From: Deltaproteobacteria bacterium
GTDB taxonomy: Bacteria > Myxococcota_A > UBA796 > CAJQPC01
Reading direction: 5' to 3'
DNA length: 64,000 bases
Assembly: GCA_016717595.1 (NCBI GenBank)
Contig: JADKFE010000012.1
Span: 1-64,000, forward strand
Shown: one piece after another, positions 35,875 through 45,988 of the stretch
Layout: every line of letters begins with the position of its first letter
Position numbering within the stretch: position 1 is the stretch's first letter
Position numbers and translations under genes: made by a program
Notes under the pieces: generated by a model
Database searches by the model: none
What the model was told of the DNA's origin: nothing
Seen by the model: the letters and a program-made list of their open reading frames with translations, nothing else

Positions 35875-37218
35875 TCACTCGCTCTTGGACCGCTCCAAGA
35901 GGCGGCGCTGACGACCTCGAACGTTGCTTGACTGGATCAGGCCATCGTAGTGCTTCGTGAGCATGTGGCCCTCGATCTGCGCCACGGTGTCCAACGACAC
36001 GCTGACGACGATGAGCAGGCCGGTGCCGCCGAAGTAGAACGGGATCCCATACTGCGTGATGAGCAGGGTCGGGATCACACAGACCGCCGCGAGGTACAGC
36101 GCACCGCCCAAGGTGAGCCGGCTGAGGATCCGGTCGATGTACTCGGCGGTCTGACGACCAGGCCGAACACCGGGGATGAAGCCGCCCTGCTTCTTGAGGT
36201 TGTCCGCCACGTCCACCGGGTTGAACGTCACCGCCGTGTAGAAGTAGGCGAAGAAGATGATCAACCCGACATAGACCGTGTTGTACAGCCAAGCGCCAGG
36301 GGTGAACGCCCCGACGACACGCCCCAAGATGACGTTGTCGCTGTTCAGCAGGGTCGAGAGCGTGGCGGGGAACATCAACACCGCGCTGGCGAAGATCGGC
36401 GGGATGACCCCGGCCACGTTCACCTTCAACGGCAGATGTGTCTCTTGCCCGCCGTACACACGACGCCCGACGACACGTTTGGCGTACTGAATGGGCACTC
36501 GCCGCTGGCCGCGCTCAATGAACACGATGCCCACGAGCACCGCGAACATGAACAGCACAAGCAAGGTGACGCCGAGGAGGTTCATGTCCCCGTTGCCGAC
36601 CTTCTGCGCGAGCTGGTAGGCCCCTGTCGGGAGCCCGGCGACGATGCCCGCGGTGATGATGAGCGACGAGCCGCTGCCGATGCCGCGCTCGGTGATCTGC
36701 TCACCAAGCCACATCACGAAGCAGCTCCCCGCGGTCATCGTGATCATCGTCATGAGGCGGAAGCCCCAGCCGACGGCGATCACCACAGACTCCCCGTTGC
36801 CGACCTTCATCTGCTCCAAGCCCACGGCGATGCTGCCAGACTGGACGAGGGCGATGACGATCGTGAGGTAACGGGTGTACTGGTTGAGCTTGTTGCGCCC
36901 GGTCTGCCCCTCTTTGGACAGACGCTCGAGCTGCGGCACCGTCGAGCTCAGCACCTGGATGATGATCGAGGCGCTGATGTACGGCATGATGCCGAGCACG
37001 AAGACGCTGAACTGCTCTAGCGCGCCCCCCGAGAACATGTCGTAGAGCCCAAACAACGTGTTGGACCCCGACTGGAAGAACTCGGAGAGAGCCGCCCGAT
37101 CCACCCCGGGAGCCGGGATGAAGATCCCGAGCCGATAGACCGCTAGCAACGCCAGCGTGAAGAAGATGCGACTCCGGAGATCCGGCATCTTCCAGACATC
37201 GGCCAGGGATGAGAACAC
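35875..37218 (-). CDS. secY: Protein translocase subunit SecY
   Basis: SecY forms the protein-conducting channel. The GTG at 37218 gives 447 residues; GAGGAG lies just upstream inside the end of rplO, whose stop is 1 nt away, and this decides the start over an in-frame GTG 24 nt earlier. Ten membrane helices are apparent. Family marks include YRLGIFIPAPGVDRAAL (TM1), FVLGIMPYISASIIIQVL, ERGIGSGSSLIITAGIVA, the cytosolic loop PIQYAKRVVGRR and GGFIPGVRPGRQTAEYI. Confidence 0.96.
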   Translation of the reverse strand: MFSSLADVWKMPDLRSRIFFTLALLAVYRLGIFIPAPGVDRAALSEFFQSGSNTLFGLYDMFSGGALEQFSVFVLGIMPYISASIIIQVLSSTVPQLERLSKEGQTGRNKLNQYTRYLTIVIALVQSGSIAVGLEQMKVGNGESVVIAVGWGFRLMTMITMTAGSCFVMWLGEQITERGIGSGSSLIITAGIVAGLPTGAYQLAQKVGNGDMNLLGVTLLVLFMFAVLVGIVFIERGQRRVPIQYAKRVVGRRVYGGQETHLPLKVNVAGVIPPIFASAVLMFPATLSTLLNSDNVILGRVVGAFTPGAWLYNTVYVGLIIFFAYFYTAVTFNPVDVADNLKKQGGFIPGVRPGRQTAEYIDRILSRLTLGGALYLAAVCVIPTLLITQYGIPFYFGGTGLLIVVSVSLDTVAQIEGHMLTKHYDGLIQSSNVRGRQRRLLERSKSE

Positions 37219-37219
37219 G

Positions 37220-37672
37220 TCAGATCTCCTCAGCCACACCACCAGCCGCTACGATCTTCGCGCGAGCCGTCTCGCTGAACTTCGCAGCCTTGATGGTGAG
37301 AGCGACTTCGAGCTCACCAGCCCCGAGGATCTTGAGACCATCGCGACCAACATACGAAACGTGGCCACGCGACTTGAGACCGTCAAGATCGACAACATCA
37401 CCAGCCACGTAGCGGCCGTTGAGGTCGCCAATGTTCATGATGGTGTAGTCTTTCGCGAAGATGTTCGTGAAGCCGCGCTTGGGGAGGCGCCGCTGCAAGG
37501 GCATTTGACCGCCCTCGAAGCCCGGACGCACACCTTCACCGGCGCGGGAGCCCTGGCCCTTCTGGCCACGACCGGAGGTCTTGCCCTTACCAGAGCCCTC
37601 TCCACGACCGACGCGCATGCGCTTCTTCGTGGAGCCGGGGACCGGCTTGAGGTTGGAGAGTTCGTTCGCCAT
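37220..37672 (-). CDS. rplO: 50S ribosomal protein L15
   Basis: The 150-residue L15 begins ANELSNLKPVPGSTKKRMRV, followed by the glycine-rich GRGEGSGKGKTSGRGQKGQGS and the conserved FEGGQMPLQRRLPKRGF. The ATG at 37672 is used; an upstream in-frame start would add a Cys-rich non-L15 leader. secY begins 1 nt after the stop. Confidence 0.96.
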   Translation of the reverse strand: MANELSNLKPVPGSTKKRMRVGRGEGSGKGKTSGRGQKGQGSRAGEGVRPGFEGGQMPLQRRLPKRGFTNIFAKDYTIMNIGDLNGRYVAGDVVDLDGLKSRGHVSYVGRDGLKILGAGELEVALTIKAAKFSETARAKIVAAGGVAEEI

Positions 37673-37756
37673 CTGAAACTCCAGAGTCGAAGGGAAGACA
37701 GGCGCGGCGCAGGACAGGCGAAAACAAGCGCCGCCCATCCTCACCTGCGGGCCTGA

Positions 37757-37942
37757 TCAGGCCTCGACTTCCTCGACATGAACGAGATGAATGACCTTCT
37801 TGACCATGCCACGAACCGAGGGGGTGTTCTCGAGCACCCGGGAAGAATGAATCTTCCGGAGCCCGAGCCCGATCACGGTCGCGGTCTGGCTATCCGTGGT
37901 GCCAATCGTTGAACGGGTCAACGTGACCTTGAGCATTTTCAC
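37757..37942 (-). CDS. rpmD: 50S ribosomal protein L30
   Basis: The 61-residue L30 contains [35 protein letters not shown] and [16 protein letters not shown]. The GTG at 37942 has GAGG 7 nt upstream; an ATG two codons later is a weaker choice. It lies between rpsE and rplO in the usual spc order. Confidence 0.94.
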   Translation of the reverse strand: MKMLKVTLTRSTIGTTDSQTATVIGLGLRKIHSSRVLENTPSVRGMVKKVIHLVHVEEVEA

Positions 37943-37986
37943 GGCGAAACCTCTTGCGTTCTCACGCGCTCAGCTCGACGCCCGCA

Positions 37987-38538
37987 TCACGCGGAGCGCC
38001 AAACCCGCGCGCCGACGTTGTAGTTGGAGAGCACCTTGTCGAGGTCCTGGTTGGTCCGAACCGCGAACTGCTCCGGCGACTCAAGCTGCTCGAGGGCAGC
38101 GAAGGTCGCGCGCACCACGTTGTAGGGGTTGCTGGAGCCCAGGCTCTTGGAGAGGACGTTGCGGTAACCGACGGCGTCCATGATGGCGCGCACAGCCGGA
38201 CCCGCGATAACGCCCGTACCCGGCGCCGCAGGACGAAGCACGACGGTACCCGAACCATACTCACCGCGGCTGATGTGCGGCACAGTGCCGTCCACCATCG
38301 CGACCTTGAGCAGGCTCGCCTTGGCCTTGTTCGTGGCCTTGCGGATCGCCTCGGGCACCTCGTTGGCCTTGCCCATGCCTACGCCAACCTGCCCCTCGCC
38401 ATCGCCGACCACGACGATCGCCGAGAAGCTGAAGCGACGGCCGCCTTTGACGACCTTCGCGACGCGGTTGACATGGATCACTTTCTCAATCAGACCGTCA
38501 TCAGCATCCTGACGACGACTGCGGGATACCTTGTTCAC
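37987..38538 (-). CDS. rpsE: 30S ribosomal protein S5
   Basis: S5 affects decoding accuracy and mRNA unwinding. The 183-residue protein has the double-stranded-RNA-binding N-domain ([41 protein letters not shown]) and the C-domain [28 protein letters not shown]. No spectinomycin-type change is obvious in the loop GGRRFSF. Confidence 0.97.
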   Translation of the reverse strand: MNKVSRSRRQDADDGLIEKVIHVNRVAKVVKGGRRFSFSAIVVVGDGEGQVGVGMGKANEVPEAIRKATNKAKASLLKVAMVDGTVPHISRGEYGSGTVVLRPAAPGTGVIAGPAVRAIMDAVGYRNVLSKSLGSSNPYNVVRATFAALEQLESPEQFAVRTNQDLDKVLSNYNVGARVWRSA

Positions 38539-38571
38539 TTGAATCCTCCGCTGCGGGCCATCGCCAGTCGC

Positions 38572-38940
38572 TTAGAAGTCGAGACCACCCTCACGAGCAG
38601 CGTCGGCGAGCGCCTTGACGCGACCGTGATAGAGATAGCCGTTTCGGTCGAAAACGACCTTGGTGACGTTCGCGGCGGCCGCCTTCTCCGCGAGGAGCTT
38701 GCCGACCGCTGCAGCCGCGTTGATGTTTCCACGATGCCCCTCAAGCTCCTTGAGCTCGGGGGACCGGGTGGACGCCGCGACGAGGGTGTGACCACTCTCG
38801 TCGTTGACCACCTGGGCGTAGATGTGGGACGCGCTGCGGAAGACGGTGAGGCGCGGACGCTCCACCGTGCCGCTCACGCGCTTACGAATCGAGACCTTGC
38901 GGCGCTCACGCGCGACCTGAGAGGGATTGGTCTTACCCAT
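38572..38940 (-). CDS. rplR: 50S ribosomal protein L18
   Basis: L18 binds 5S rRNA. The 122-residue protein shows [38 protein letters not shown] and the C-terminal [28 protein letters not shown]. It lies 9 nt after rplF and 33 nt before rpsE. Confidence 0.97.
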   Translation of the reverse strand: MGKTNPSQVARERRKVSIRKRVSGTVERPRLTVFRSASHIYAQVVNDESGHTLVAASTRSPELKELEGHRGNINAAAAVGKLLAEKAAAANVTKVVFDRNGYLYHGRVKALADAAREGGLDF

Positions 38941-38949
38941 GGCGCACTC

Positions 38950-39489
38950 CTACTTCTTCGCGGACTTGCCGGCCTTGAGCCGGACACGCTCACCCTCATA
39001 CCGCACACCCTTCCCCTTGTAGGAGTCAGGAGAGCGGTAGCCACGGATGTCCGAGGCGACCTGGCCGACGGCCTCCTTGTCAGCTCCCGACACGACGATC
39101 TTGTTCGCCTTGGTGTCGACAGCGATGGAGATCCCGGCAGGGGGCGAGAACTCAATTGGATGGGAATAACCGAGGCTCAGGACAAGCTTGGTGCCCTTCA
39201 TCTCGGCCTTGTAGCCGACGCCGATGATCTCGAGCCGACGCTCAAAACCCTTCGTGACGCCAACCACCATGTTGTTGAGCAGCGCGCGCATCAGGCCGTG
39301 GTTGGCCCGGATGTTACGCTCCTCGGAGCTGCGGTGAAGGTGCGCAGCGCCACCAGCCTGCTCAATCGTGATCCCCTCGACGAGGACACGCTCAAGCTGA
39401 CCCTTGGGCCCGCTGACCACCACGTTGTCCCCGACCGTGAGCTTTACCCCGGCGGGAATCTGAACAGGCATCTTACCTACGCGCGACAT
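38950..39489 (-). CDS. rplF: 50S ribosomal protein L6
   Basis: The 179-residue L6 sits near the factor-binding site. It begins SRVGKMPVQIPAGVKLTV and ends with DIRGYRSPDSYKGKGVRYEGE, the conserved KGKGVRY element. Two repeated beta domains are visible. It lies 18 nt after rpsH. Confidence 0.97.
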   Translation of the reverse strand: MSRVGKMPVQIPAGVKLTVGDNVVVSGPKGQLERVLVEGITIEQAGGAAHLHRSSEERNIRANHGLMRALLNNMVVGVTKGFERRLEIIGVGYKAEMKGTKLVLSLGYSHPIEFSPPAGISIAVDTKANKIVVSGADKEAVGQVASDIRGYRSPDSYKGKGVRYEGERVRLKAGKSAKK

Positions 39490-39507
39490 GACAGACTCCT
39501 ATCCCTG

Positions 39508-39906
39508 CTACCAGACGTAGCAGAGCAGCTCACCGCCAACGCCCGCGTGGAGCGCTTGCTGGCCGGTAAGCACGCCCTTCGGCGTAGTGAGGATGGCGAG
39601 GCCAAGGCCGTTACGGACACGCGGGATCTCATCGCGACCCACGTATTTCCGGCAACCAGGCTTGGAGACACGGTCAAGCCCGCGGATCACTCCACGGTTG
39701 GCCGCGTCGTAACGCAGGAAGATCTTGATCTGCCCTTGGGGACCCTCGGGAACATCAATGAAGCCCTCGATGAAGCCCTCCTGCTTGAGGATCTTCACCA
39801 GCTCCAGCTTGATCTTTGACCGGGGCACCACGACCGTGGGATGACGCGCCTGGCTGGCGTTCCGAATCCTGGTCAGCAGGTCTGCGATCGGATCGGTCAT
39901 CGACAT
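39508..39906 (-). CDS. rpsH: 30S ribosomal protein S8
   Basis: S8 binds the central domain of 16S rRNA and in E. coli represses the spc operon. The 132-residue protein starts [17 protein letters not shown] and has [31 protein letters not shown] and [26 protein letters not shown] 8 nt before the first ATG (39906) favours it over the ATG two codons later. Confidence 0.97.
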   Translation of the reverse strand: MSMTDPIADLLTRIRNASQARHPTVVVPRSKIKLELVKILKQEGFIEGFIDVPEGPQGQIKIFLRYDAANRGVIRGLDRVSKPGCRKYVGRDEIPRVRNGLGLAILTTPKGVLTGQQALHAGVGGELLCYVW

Positions 39907-40000
39907 CAGAACTCTCCTATACGGTGCTGGTTTCTCGTGCGTTTTGCGCGAGACCTACCACCGACCGGGCCAATGAAGCTCGGCTAACGATCTCAGCGAA

Positions 40001-40186
40001 CTACCAACTTGCCTTGGTGACGCCAGGGAGCTCGCCCCGAAGCGCCATGTTCCGCAAGCAGATGCGACACAGGTCAAAGTCACGGTAGTAGGCCCTGGGC
40101 CGACCGCACACCTTGCACCGGTTGTGCTGGCGGGTCGAGAACTTGGCCTTCCGCTGAGACTTCGCGATCATGGACTTTTTGGCCAT
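40001..40186 (-). CDS. rpsN: 30S ribosomal protein S14, zinc type (S14Z)
   Basis: The 61-residue short form has two CxxC pairs, [15 protein letters not shown] and [13 protein letters not shown], that bind zinc. The C-terminus LPGVTKASW is typical. It differs from the ~100-residue Cys-free S14 of E. coli. It lies 9 nt after rplE and 94 nt before rpsH. Confidence 0.97.
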   Translation of the reverse strand: MAKKSMIAKSQRKAKFSTRQHNRCKVCGRPRAYYRDFDLCRICLRNMALRGELPGVTKASW

Positions 40187-40195
40187 GAGCTACTC

Positions 40196-40738
40196 CTAGG
40201 AGCGGAACGGGAAGCCGAGGCTGACCAGGAGAGCCCGGGCCTCAGCGTCCGTCTTCGCGGTGGTGACGAAGGTGATGTTCATCCCGTGGATCTTCACGAC
40301 CTTGTCGTAGTTGATCTCAGGGAAGAGGATCTGCTCAGTGAGACCGAGCGAGTAGTTACCACGACCGTCGAACCCCTTGGGGCTAAGCCCACGGAAGTCG
40401 CGGATGCGGGGGATGGCCACCGAGAGGAGCCGATCGAAGAAGTGCCACATACGGTCGCCGCGAAGCGTGACCTTGGCGCCGATGGCCATGCCCTCACGAA
40501 GCTTGAAGTTCGCGATGGACTTGCGCGCACGACGGATGAGGGCCTTCTGACCCGTGATCACCGCCAGCTCCTCAGCCGCCGTATCGAGCAGCTTCTGGTT
40601 CTGGATGGCCTCCTTGATGGAGGTGTTGACCACGATCTTCTCAAGGCGAGGAACACACATGATGTTGGTGCTGCCAAGCTCTTGCTTGAGCTTAGGCACC
40701 AGCTCGGTCATGTACCGTTCTTTGAGGCGGGGAACCAT
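40196..40738 (-). CDS. rplE: 50S ribosomal protein L5
   Basis: L5 carries 5S rRNA into the 50S subunit and contacts S13. The 180-residue protein shows [74 protein letters not shown] and [20 protein letters not shown]. It starts 26 nt after rplX. Confidence 0.97.
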   Translation of the reverse strand: MVPRLKERYMTELVPKLKQELGSTNIMCVPRLEKIVVNTSIKEAIQNQKLLDTAAEELAVITGQKALIRRARKSIANFKLREGMAIGAKVTLRGDRMWHFFDRLLSVAIPRIRDFRGLSPKGFDGRGNYSLGLTEQILFPEINYDKVVKIHGMNITFVTTAKTDAEARALLVSLGFPFRS

Positions 40739-40764
40739 GAGGGGAATCTCCTATCGACCGATGC

Positions 40765-41088
40765 TCAATCGAGCAGCGCGCCAGTCTTACGATCGACCCG
40801 GACCTTACGACCGTCCTCGGCGACCTTGAGGCCGACCTTGACGCGGCTTTGCAAGGACTCGCTCCAGAGGGCGACGTTCGAGATGTGAATCGCGGCCTCT
40901 TTCTGAATGATCTGGCCAGGCTGCTCGCCAGCGCCCTTTTGGTGACGCTTGACGAGGGCAACGCCCTCGACCACAACCCGAGAGTCCTCAGGGATGACCG
41001 TGAGGACCTTGCCCCGGCTCCCCTTGTGACGGCCCGCGACAACCACTACGGTGTCGCCACGCTTGATCTTAAATTTGGGCGCCGACAT
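40765..41088 (-). CDS. rplX: 50S ribosomal protein L24
   Basis: L24 initiates 50S assembly and has a KOW motif: KRGDTVVVVAGRHKGSRGKVL. VEGVALVKRHQKGAGEQPGQ and the C-terminal VDRKTGALLD are standard. 107 residues, 17 nt after rplN. Confidence 0.96.
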   Translation of the reverse strand: MSAPKFKIKRGDTVVVVAGRHKGSRGKVLTVIPEDSRVVVEGVALVKRHQKGAGEQPGQIIQKEAAIHISNVALWSESLQSRVKVGLKVAEDGRKVRVDRKTGALLD

Positions 41089-41105
41089 GGCACGCTCCTG
41101 AGCTG

Positions 41106-41474
41106 CTAGAGGACTTCGGGAGCCAAAGACACGATCTTCATGTACTTCTTGGCGCGAAGCTCGCGCGCCACAGGCCCGAAGATACGAGTGCCGATGGGCT
41201 CTCCATCCTTGTTGATGAGGACGGCAGAGTTGTTGTCGAAACGGATGTAGGTGCCATCGGGGCGGCGAACCTCTTTGCTGGTCCGCACGATGACGGCTCG
41301 CGCCACATCGCCCTTCTTCACCTTGCCGTTGGGGAGCGCCTCACGAATCGAGACGACCACAACGTCACCAATCGACGCATATCGACGACGAGAGCCGCCG
41401 ATCACCTTGATGGTACGGAGCTTCTTGGCGCCGCTGTTGTCTGCGACCTCCAAGACCGTAAGATTCTGGATCAT
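41106..41474 (-). CDS. rplN: 50S ribosomal protein L14
   Basis: The 122-residue L14 begins [19 protein letters not shown], which fixes the start at 41474 rather than an in-frame codon eight residues earlier. [39 protein letters not shown] and [10 protein letters not shown] are conserved. It opens the spc block, 45 nt after rpsQ. Confidence 0.96.
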   Translation of the reverse strand: MIQNLTVLEVADNSGAKKLRTIKVIGGSRRRYASIGDVVVVSIREALPNGKVKKGDVARAVIVRTSKEVRRPDGTYIRFDNNSAVLINKDGEPIGTRIFGPVARELRAKKYMKIVSLAPEVL

Positions 41475-41519
41475 AAGTCCTCCGACCTCACCCGGCACGC
41501 CAGGCGAGCGACTCGAACA

Positions 41520-41789
41520 TCAACCGTGGTGGGGACGCCGCTCGACGACAAGCCAGCGCTTGGTGCGAGAGAGAGGACGAGACTCCTGAATGACGACAAC
41601 GTCGTCAAGCTGGCACTCGTTGGCCTCATCGTGCGCCTTGAACACGTTACGGCGGTTGACGTACTTCTCGTACTTGGGATGCTTGACACGCCGGACAACC
41701 TCAACCGCGACGGTCTTGTCCATCTTGTTGGAGACGACACGACCGGTCAGCAGGCGACGGCCCGAACTATCGCTGTTCTCTGCGGACAT
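41520..41789 (-). CDS. rpsQ: 30S ribosomal protein S17
   Basis: The 89-residue S17 contains [38 protein letters not shown] and the C-terminal [14 protein letters not shown] short polar N-terminal lead ([10 protein letters not shown]) is present. An unusual 200-nt gap separates it from rpmC, which in most genomes touches rpsQ. Confidence 0.96.
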   Translation of the reverse strand: MSAENSDSSGRRLLTGRVVSNKMDKTVAVEVVRRVKHPKYEKYVNRRNVFKAHDEANECQLDDVVVIQESRPLSRTKRWLVVERRPHHG

Positions 41790-41958
41790 TAGATCTGCTC
41801 ACATGTGCAGAATACGCCGACGATGAACGCCAACGCGGGTTACTGGTGCCCTGGCGGGTCTCCCACCGAAGCAGGACTCAGACCAGGAGAGTATCGTACT
41901 ACGTACCGGAGGAACCACCCGACCCGGTACCATGAACATCGAAGGACGAGAGAGCGGA

Positions 41959-41981
41959 GCCCGACACGCTCGGCGTCGGGC
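41959..41981 (-). other. Hairpin in the rpmC-rpsQ gap
   Basis: A 7-bp perfect stem GCCCGAC / GTCGGGC with a 9-nt loop lies 9 nt after the rpmC stop, without a T tract. The 200-nt gap (41,790-41,989) holds no recognisable gene; it could carry a processing or attenuation site. Confidence 0.4.
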
Positions 41982-41989
41982 ACTGCTAC

Positions 41990-42307
41990 TTACTCGTTAC
42001 CGCCGGCCTTGTCAACCACACCCTTGAGGAAGGACGATCCCTCCTGGCGGCCACCGAGGGCCTGGGCCTGGAAAGTAGACTTGAACCGATCCCGCAGACC
42101 GTTCGGGGCGAGCCCCTGGGCCAGCTCGCGAGCGCGAGCCGCCGTCTGAACGCGGGCGATGTCCTTGCGGATCTTCTTCAGCTTGGAGTTGTCGTCCAGC
42201 TGGTTGGTGAAGAGCCGAAAACGGAACGCCGTGAGCTCGCGCTCAAGCGCCAGCTCCTTGTGTACAAGCTGCTCGTCAGAGAGGCTTGTGAGCTCAGTGA
42301 ACTTCAT
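41990..42307 (-). CDS. rpmC: 50S ribosomal protein L29 with C-terminal extension
   Basis: L29 lies at the exit tunnel. The start ATG at 42307 shares a base with the rplP stop. Residues 1-~65 are standard (FTELTSLSDEQLVHKELALERE, LFTNQLDDNSKLKKIRKDIARVQT). The protein continues to 105 residues, ~35-40 more than usual, with LRDRFKSTFQAQALGGRQEG and FLKGVVDKAGGNE. The extension is not low complexity and could reach toward factors docked at the tunnel exit; this is inference. Confidence 0.94.
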   Translation of the reverse strand: MKFTELTSLSDEQLVHKELALERELTAFRFRLFTNQLDDNSKLKKIRKDIARVQTAARARELAQGLAPNGLRDRFKSTFQAQALGGRQEGSSFLKGVVDKAGGNE

Positions 42308-42723
42308 CAGATGACCCCTTCCCGCTTGACGACACGCCACTCAAGCGGAAGCTTGTGGCCAGCGCGACGAAGAGCCTCCATCGCCACGTCCTCGGCGACA
42401 CCCTCGATCTCGTACAAGACGCGACCGGGTTGAATCACCGCGACCCACAGCTCAGGAGCGCCCTTACCTTTACCCATTCGGGTCTCGGCCGGCTTCTTGG
42501 AGATGGGCTTGTCCGGGAAAATCCGGATCCAGACTTTTCCACCGCGCTTCACGTGACGGGTCAGCGCAATACGCGCCGCCTCGAGCTGACGTGCGGTGAT
42601 ACGGCCACAACCTGTGGCCTGAAGAGCAAACTCGCCGAAGGAGACGTCACTGCCGCGGTACGACAGCCCATTCATCCTGCCCTTCTGCTGCTTGCGGTAC
42701 TTGACACGCTTGGGAGACAGCAT
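42307..42723 (-). CDS. rplP: 50S ribosomal protein L16
   Basis: The 138-residue L16 starts [19 protein letters not shown], which fixes the ATG at 42723. [44 protein letters not shown] and [23 protein letters not shown] are typical. It coordinates A-site tRNA in the 50S subunit. Confidence 0.97.
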   Translation of the reverse strand: MLSPKRVKYRKQQKGRMNGLSYRGSDVSFGEFALQATGCGRITARQLEAARIALTRHVKRGGKVWIRIFPDKPISKKPAETRMGKGKGAPELWVAVIQPGRVLYEIEGVAEDVAMEALRRAGHKLPLEWRVVKREGVI

Positions 42724-42753
42724 GGTACTGAACACTCCTGGGCCAGGACGGCC

Positions 42754-43395
42754 TCAACGCTCATCGTCACCGGGCAGAATCTCACCCTTGAACACCCAAA
42801 CCTTGACGCCAATGACACCGTACGTCGTCTTCGCCTCAGCGAAGCCGTAGTCGATGTCGGCACGGAGGGTGTGTAGGGGAACTCGTCCCTCGTGGTACCA
42901 TTCACGACGAGACATCTCAGCCCCGCCGAGACGCCCGCTGCACATAACCTTGACACCCTTGGCGCCGGAGCGCGTCGCCTGGGTCATCGCCTTCTTGAGG
43001 GCGCGACGGAAGGACACACGCTTGACGAGCTGGGCGGCGATGTTCTCGGCCACGAGCTGCGCGTCGGTCTCAACCTTCCGAACCTCAACGACGTTCGGAT
43101 AGATCTCGGTGGACGTGAGCTTCTGCAGATCGCTCCGCAGGCTCTCCAGCCCGGTGGCGCGCTTGCCGAGAATGATGCCAGGCTTCGCCGCGTGGATGAA
43201 CACCTTCGCCTTGTTGGCGGCGCGCTCAATGGTCACGCGAGAGATGCTCGCCTGGGCGTACTTCTCTTTGACGTACTTCCGGATCGCGATGTCCTCATGG
43301 AGGAACCGCTGGTAGTTCTTGTCGGCATACCACTGGGCATCCCAACCACGAACAATGCCGACTCGGAAGCCGACAGGGTGAACTTTTTGACCCAT
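42754..43395 (-). CDS. rpsC: 30S ribosomal protein S3
   Basis: S3 lines the mRNA entry tunnel. The 213-residue protein starts [28 protein letters not shown], has the KH domain with [15 protein letters not shown], and the C-domain [31 protein letters not shown]. It lies 6 nt after rplV. Confidence 0.97.
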   Translation of the reverse strand: MGQKVHPVGFRVGIVRGWDAQWYADKNYQRFLHEDIAIRKYVKEKYAQASISRVTIERAANKAKVFIHAAKPGIILGKRATGLESLRSDLQKLTSTEIYPNVVEVRKVETDAQLVAENIAAQLVKRVSFRRALKKAMTQATRSGAKGVKVMCSGRLGGAEMSRREWYHEGRVPLHTLRADIDYGFAEAKTTYGVIGVKVWVFKGEILPGDDER

Positions 43396-43401
43396 GACGA
43401 C

Positions 43402-43755
43402 TTACTCCTCCCGCGTCCCAAGGACCACGGTGATGTGGGCGGTCTGCTTGCGGATCGGGGTAGCCCGCCCCTGCGCGCGAGGCCGGAAACGACGAAGTGT
43501 GGTCCCCTGATCAACCATGATCGACTTGACGTACAGAGCGTCAATGTCAACTTCGCTGGACTTGATCTTGGAGGTGTGCTCAGCGTTTGCGACCGCAGAC
43601 TCGATGAGCTTCTTGATAAGCGGGGCGGACTTCTTGGTGGTGAACGTCAACACCTCAAGCGCCTGCCCAACATCCCGACCGCGAATCAGATCGGCCACGA
43701 GGCGGGCCTTCTGGGCCGACACCCGCGCGAATCGGAGAATGGCTGTAGACTCCAT
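43402..43755 (-). CDS. rplV: 50S ribosomal protein L22
   Basis: The 117-residue L22 extends a beta-hairpin into the exit tunnel. [35 protein letters not shown] and the hairpin [20 protein letters not shown] are conserved; no macrolide-resistance deletion is seen. An 85-nt gap with a hairpin separates it from rpsS. Confidence 0.97.
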   Translation of the reverse strand: MESTAILRFARVSAQKARLVADLIRGRDVGQALEVLTFTTKKSAPLIKKLIESAVANAEHTSKIKSSEVDIDALYVKSIMVDQGTTLRRFRPRAQGRATPIRKQTAHITVVLGTREE

Positions 43756-43807
43756 TTGATGACCCTATCGCTCTGTGAGCGAAGTGATGGGCACGCTGTG
43801 GAGCGCG

Positions 43808-43832
43808 GGGGTCGCGACTGTAGCGCGACCCC
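43808..43832 (-). other. Intra-operon hairpin between rpsS and rplV
   Basis: A 9-bp perfect stem GGGGTCGCG / CGCGACCCC with a 7-nt loop fills much of the 85-nt rpsS-rplV gap. There is no T run, so it is not a classical terminator; it could be an RNA-processing or protein-binding site. Confidence 0.4.
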
Positions 43833-43840
43833 TCGCGCGC

Positions 43841-44122
43841 TTAGCGCACCTTAGTTTTCCGATCCGCGGCGTGGCCGAAGAAGGTACGGGTAGGGGAAAA
43901 CTCACCGAGCTTGTGCCCGACCATGTTCTCCGTCACGTACACAGTCACGAACTTTTTACCGTTGTGAACCGCGAACGTCAACCCGATGAAGTCGGGGAGG
44001 ATGGTTGAGCGCCGGCTCCAGGTCTTGACGACAGGGGCGCCTTGGCCGGAGCTCCGGGCGAGGACCGCCTTCTTCTCCAGGTGGGCATCCACAAAGGGGC
44101 CCTTCTTGATTGAGCGTGCCAC
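43841..44122 (-). CDS. rpsS: 30S ribosomal protein S19
   Basis: The 93-residue S19 sits in the 30S head. [41 protein letters not shown] and [18 protein letters not shown] are typical. It lies 14 nt after rplB. Confidence 0.97.
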   Translation of the reverse strand: MARSIKKGPFVDAHLEKKAVLARSSGQGAPVVKTWSRRSTILPDFIGLTFAVHNGKKFVTVYVTENMVGHKLGEFSPTRTFFGHAADRKTKVR

Positions 44123-44136
44123 GAGAACTCCTGAAC

Positions 44137-44961
44137 TTACTTACGGCGCTTGACGATGAAGGCGGTGCTCGGCTTCTTGCGCGAGCGAGTCTTGTATCCA
44201 CGAGTGGGCTGACCCCAGGGCGTCACGGGGTGACGACCGCCGGAGGTCTTGCCCTCACCACCACCGTGCGGGTGGTCGATGGGGTTCATGGTGACGCCGC
44301 GGTTGTGAGGACGACGCCCCAACCACCGTGCGCGACCCGCCTTACCCAGAGAGATGTTCTCGTGCTCAAGGTTACCGACCTGGCCGATGGTGGCGAGGCA
44401 GTTCTCGTGAACACGACGAAGCTCGCCAGAGGGGAGACGGAGGAGGACGTAGCTGTTCTCCTTCGCCATGACCTGAGCGTAGCTGCCCGCGGAGCGGCAG
44501 AGCTGGCCGCCGCGAGACGGGTAGAGCTCTACGTTGTGCACCCAAGTACCCAGCGGAACGGAGGCGAGACGCATCGCGTTGCCAGGCTTGATGTCCGCTT
44601 GGTCTGAGGTGACGATGGTGTCGCCGACCTTCAGGTTGTTGGGGTGCAGAATGTACCGCTTCTCGCCATCCTTGTAGTGGATGAGCGCGATGTTCGCGGT
44701 GCGGTTGGGATCGTACTCCACGGACGCGACACAGCCGGGAACACCCTGCTTGTCACGACGGAAGTCGATCAGACGGTAGCGGCGCTTGTGACCACCCCCG
44801 CGGAAGCGGCTGGTGACGCGGCCGAAGTTGTTGCGACCGCCCGTGCCACGCATCGGAAGGACCAACGAACGCTCAGGAGACGCCGTGGTGATCTCAGCGA
44901 AGTCCGACACCGTCTTGAAACGGAGGCCGTTGCTCGTAGGCTTGAAGCTCTTGGTTCCCAT
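44137..44961 (-). CDS. rplB: 50S ribosomal protein L2
   Basis: L2 is required for peptidyl-transferase-centre integrity. The 274-residue protein shows [41 protein letters not shown] and the essential C-terminal histidine region [21 protein letters not shown]. It is 16 nt after rplW. Confidence 0.98.
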   Translation of the reverse strand: MGTKSFKPTSNGLRFKTVSDFAEITTASPERSLVLPMRGTGGRNNFGRVTSRFRGGGHKRRYRLIDFRRDKQGVPGCVASVEYDPNRTANIALIHYKDGEKRYILHPNNLKVGDTIVTSDQADIKPGNAMRLASVPLGTWVHNVELYPSRGGQLCRSAGSYAQVMAKENSYVLLRLPSGELRRVHENCLATIGQVGNLEHENISLGKAGRARWLGRRPHNRGVTMNPIDHPHGGGEGKTSGGRHPVTPWGQPTRGYKTRSRKKPSTAFIVKRRK

Positions 44962-44977
44962 GTCTACCTCAATGACC

Positions 44978-45277
44978 TCAGGCCTGGGCTTCGTCGCTGA
45001 AGAAGTTCAGCACGTCACCGCTCGCGAGCTTGACGTAAGCCTTCTTCCAGTCAGAACGACGCCCGGAGTGGCGACCGAAACGCTTGTTTTTGCCACGGAC
45101 CACCGAAGTCCGCACCGCCTCGACGCTCACCCCGAAGAAGGCCTCAACAGCGGCCTTGATCTGGATCTTGTTGGCCTTGAGGCCAACCGCGAAGATGTAG
45201 GTGTTCTCGGAGGACTCCAGAACGGCGCCCTTCTCGGTGGTCAACGGACGGAGGAGGACATCATGAATCTGCGCCAT
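44978..45277 (-). CDS. rplW: 50S ribosomal protein L23
   Basis: L23 at the tunnel exit is the trigger-factor and SRP docking site. The 99-residue protein begins [19 protein letters not shown] and has [22 protein letters not shown] and [15 protein letters not shown]. It lies 3 nt after rplD. Confidence 0.96.
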   Translation of the reverse strand: MAQIHDVLLRPLTTEKGAVLESSENTYIFAVGLKANKIQIKAAVEAFFGVSVEAVRTSVVRGKNKRFGRHSGRRSDWKKAYVKLASGDVLNFFSDEAQA

Positions 45278-45280
45278 CTC

Positions 45281-45904
45281 TCACCTCCCCAGCCGCGACA
45301 CGATGGAGTCGACCGCGGCGCTGGTGACCGCGATGTTCTTGTGCTTGAGCACGTCGTAGACGTTGAGCCCAGCGACCGGAAGCACCTGCACATCGGGAAG
45401 GTTACGCGCCGACAAGTAGACGGCGTTGTCCTTCTCGGGGAGGATGAGCAGCAGATCGTCGAAGCCGAAGCTGTCCATCACCTTGCGGAACTCCTTGGTC
45501 TTCACCGCGGAGAGCTCAAAGGCGTTGAACACGATGAACTTGGACTCCTGCACGCGCCGGGAGAGGGCGCAGCAGAGGGCCGCGCGGCGGACCTTCTTGG
45601 AGACCTTGAAGCCGTGGTCGCGAGGGGTCGGCCCGTGGACGACACCGCCGCCCCGCATCTGGGGGGCGCGGATCGTGCCCTGACGAGCGCGGCCGGTGCC
45701 CTTCTGCTTGAAGGGCTTGCGACCACCGCCGGACACCTCACACCGGGACTTCACCTTGTGGGTGCCGGCGCGACGGTTGGCGAGCTGGTACCGCACCACC
45801 GTGTAGAAGAGGTGCTCTTTCACTTCGACGCCAAAGATATCGTCGGGCAGCTCGACTGAGCCGACGGTCTCCTTGGCTGTGTTGACTACGTCAATCGTAG
45901 GCAT
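45281..45904 (-). CDS. rplD: 50S ribosomal protein L4
   Basis: L4 lines the exit tunnel and, in E. coli, regulates the S10 operon. The 207-residue protein has the tunnel loop [27 protein letters not shown] and a globular domain ending [19 protein letters not shown]. It follows rpsJ directly after 84 nt, whereas rplC normally lies between them; no L3 coding sequence is visible there. Confidence 0.96.
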   Translation of the reverse strand: MPTIDVVNTAKETVGSVELPDDIFGVEVKEHLFYTVVRYQLANRRAGTHKVKSRCEVSGGGRKPFKQKGTGRARQGTIRAPQMRGGGVVHGPTPRDHGFKVSKKVRRAALCCALSRRVQESKFIVFNAFELSAVKTKEFRKVMDSFGFDDLLLILPEKDNAVYLSARNLPDVQVLPVAGLNVYDVLKHKNIAVTSAAVDSIVSRLGR

Positions 45905-45988
45905 CTTTGAGCTCCATCGTGACGCCAGTTCTTCACCCTTGGACTCAAGGATGAGGCGCCCGACTGAATCAGTGGGAAGGATGTCCGC

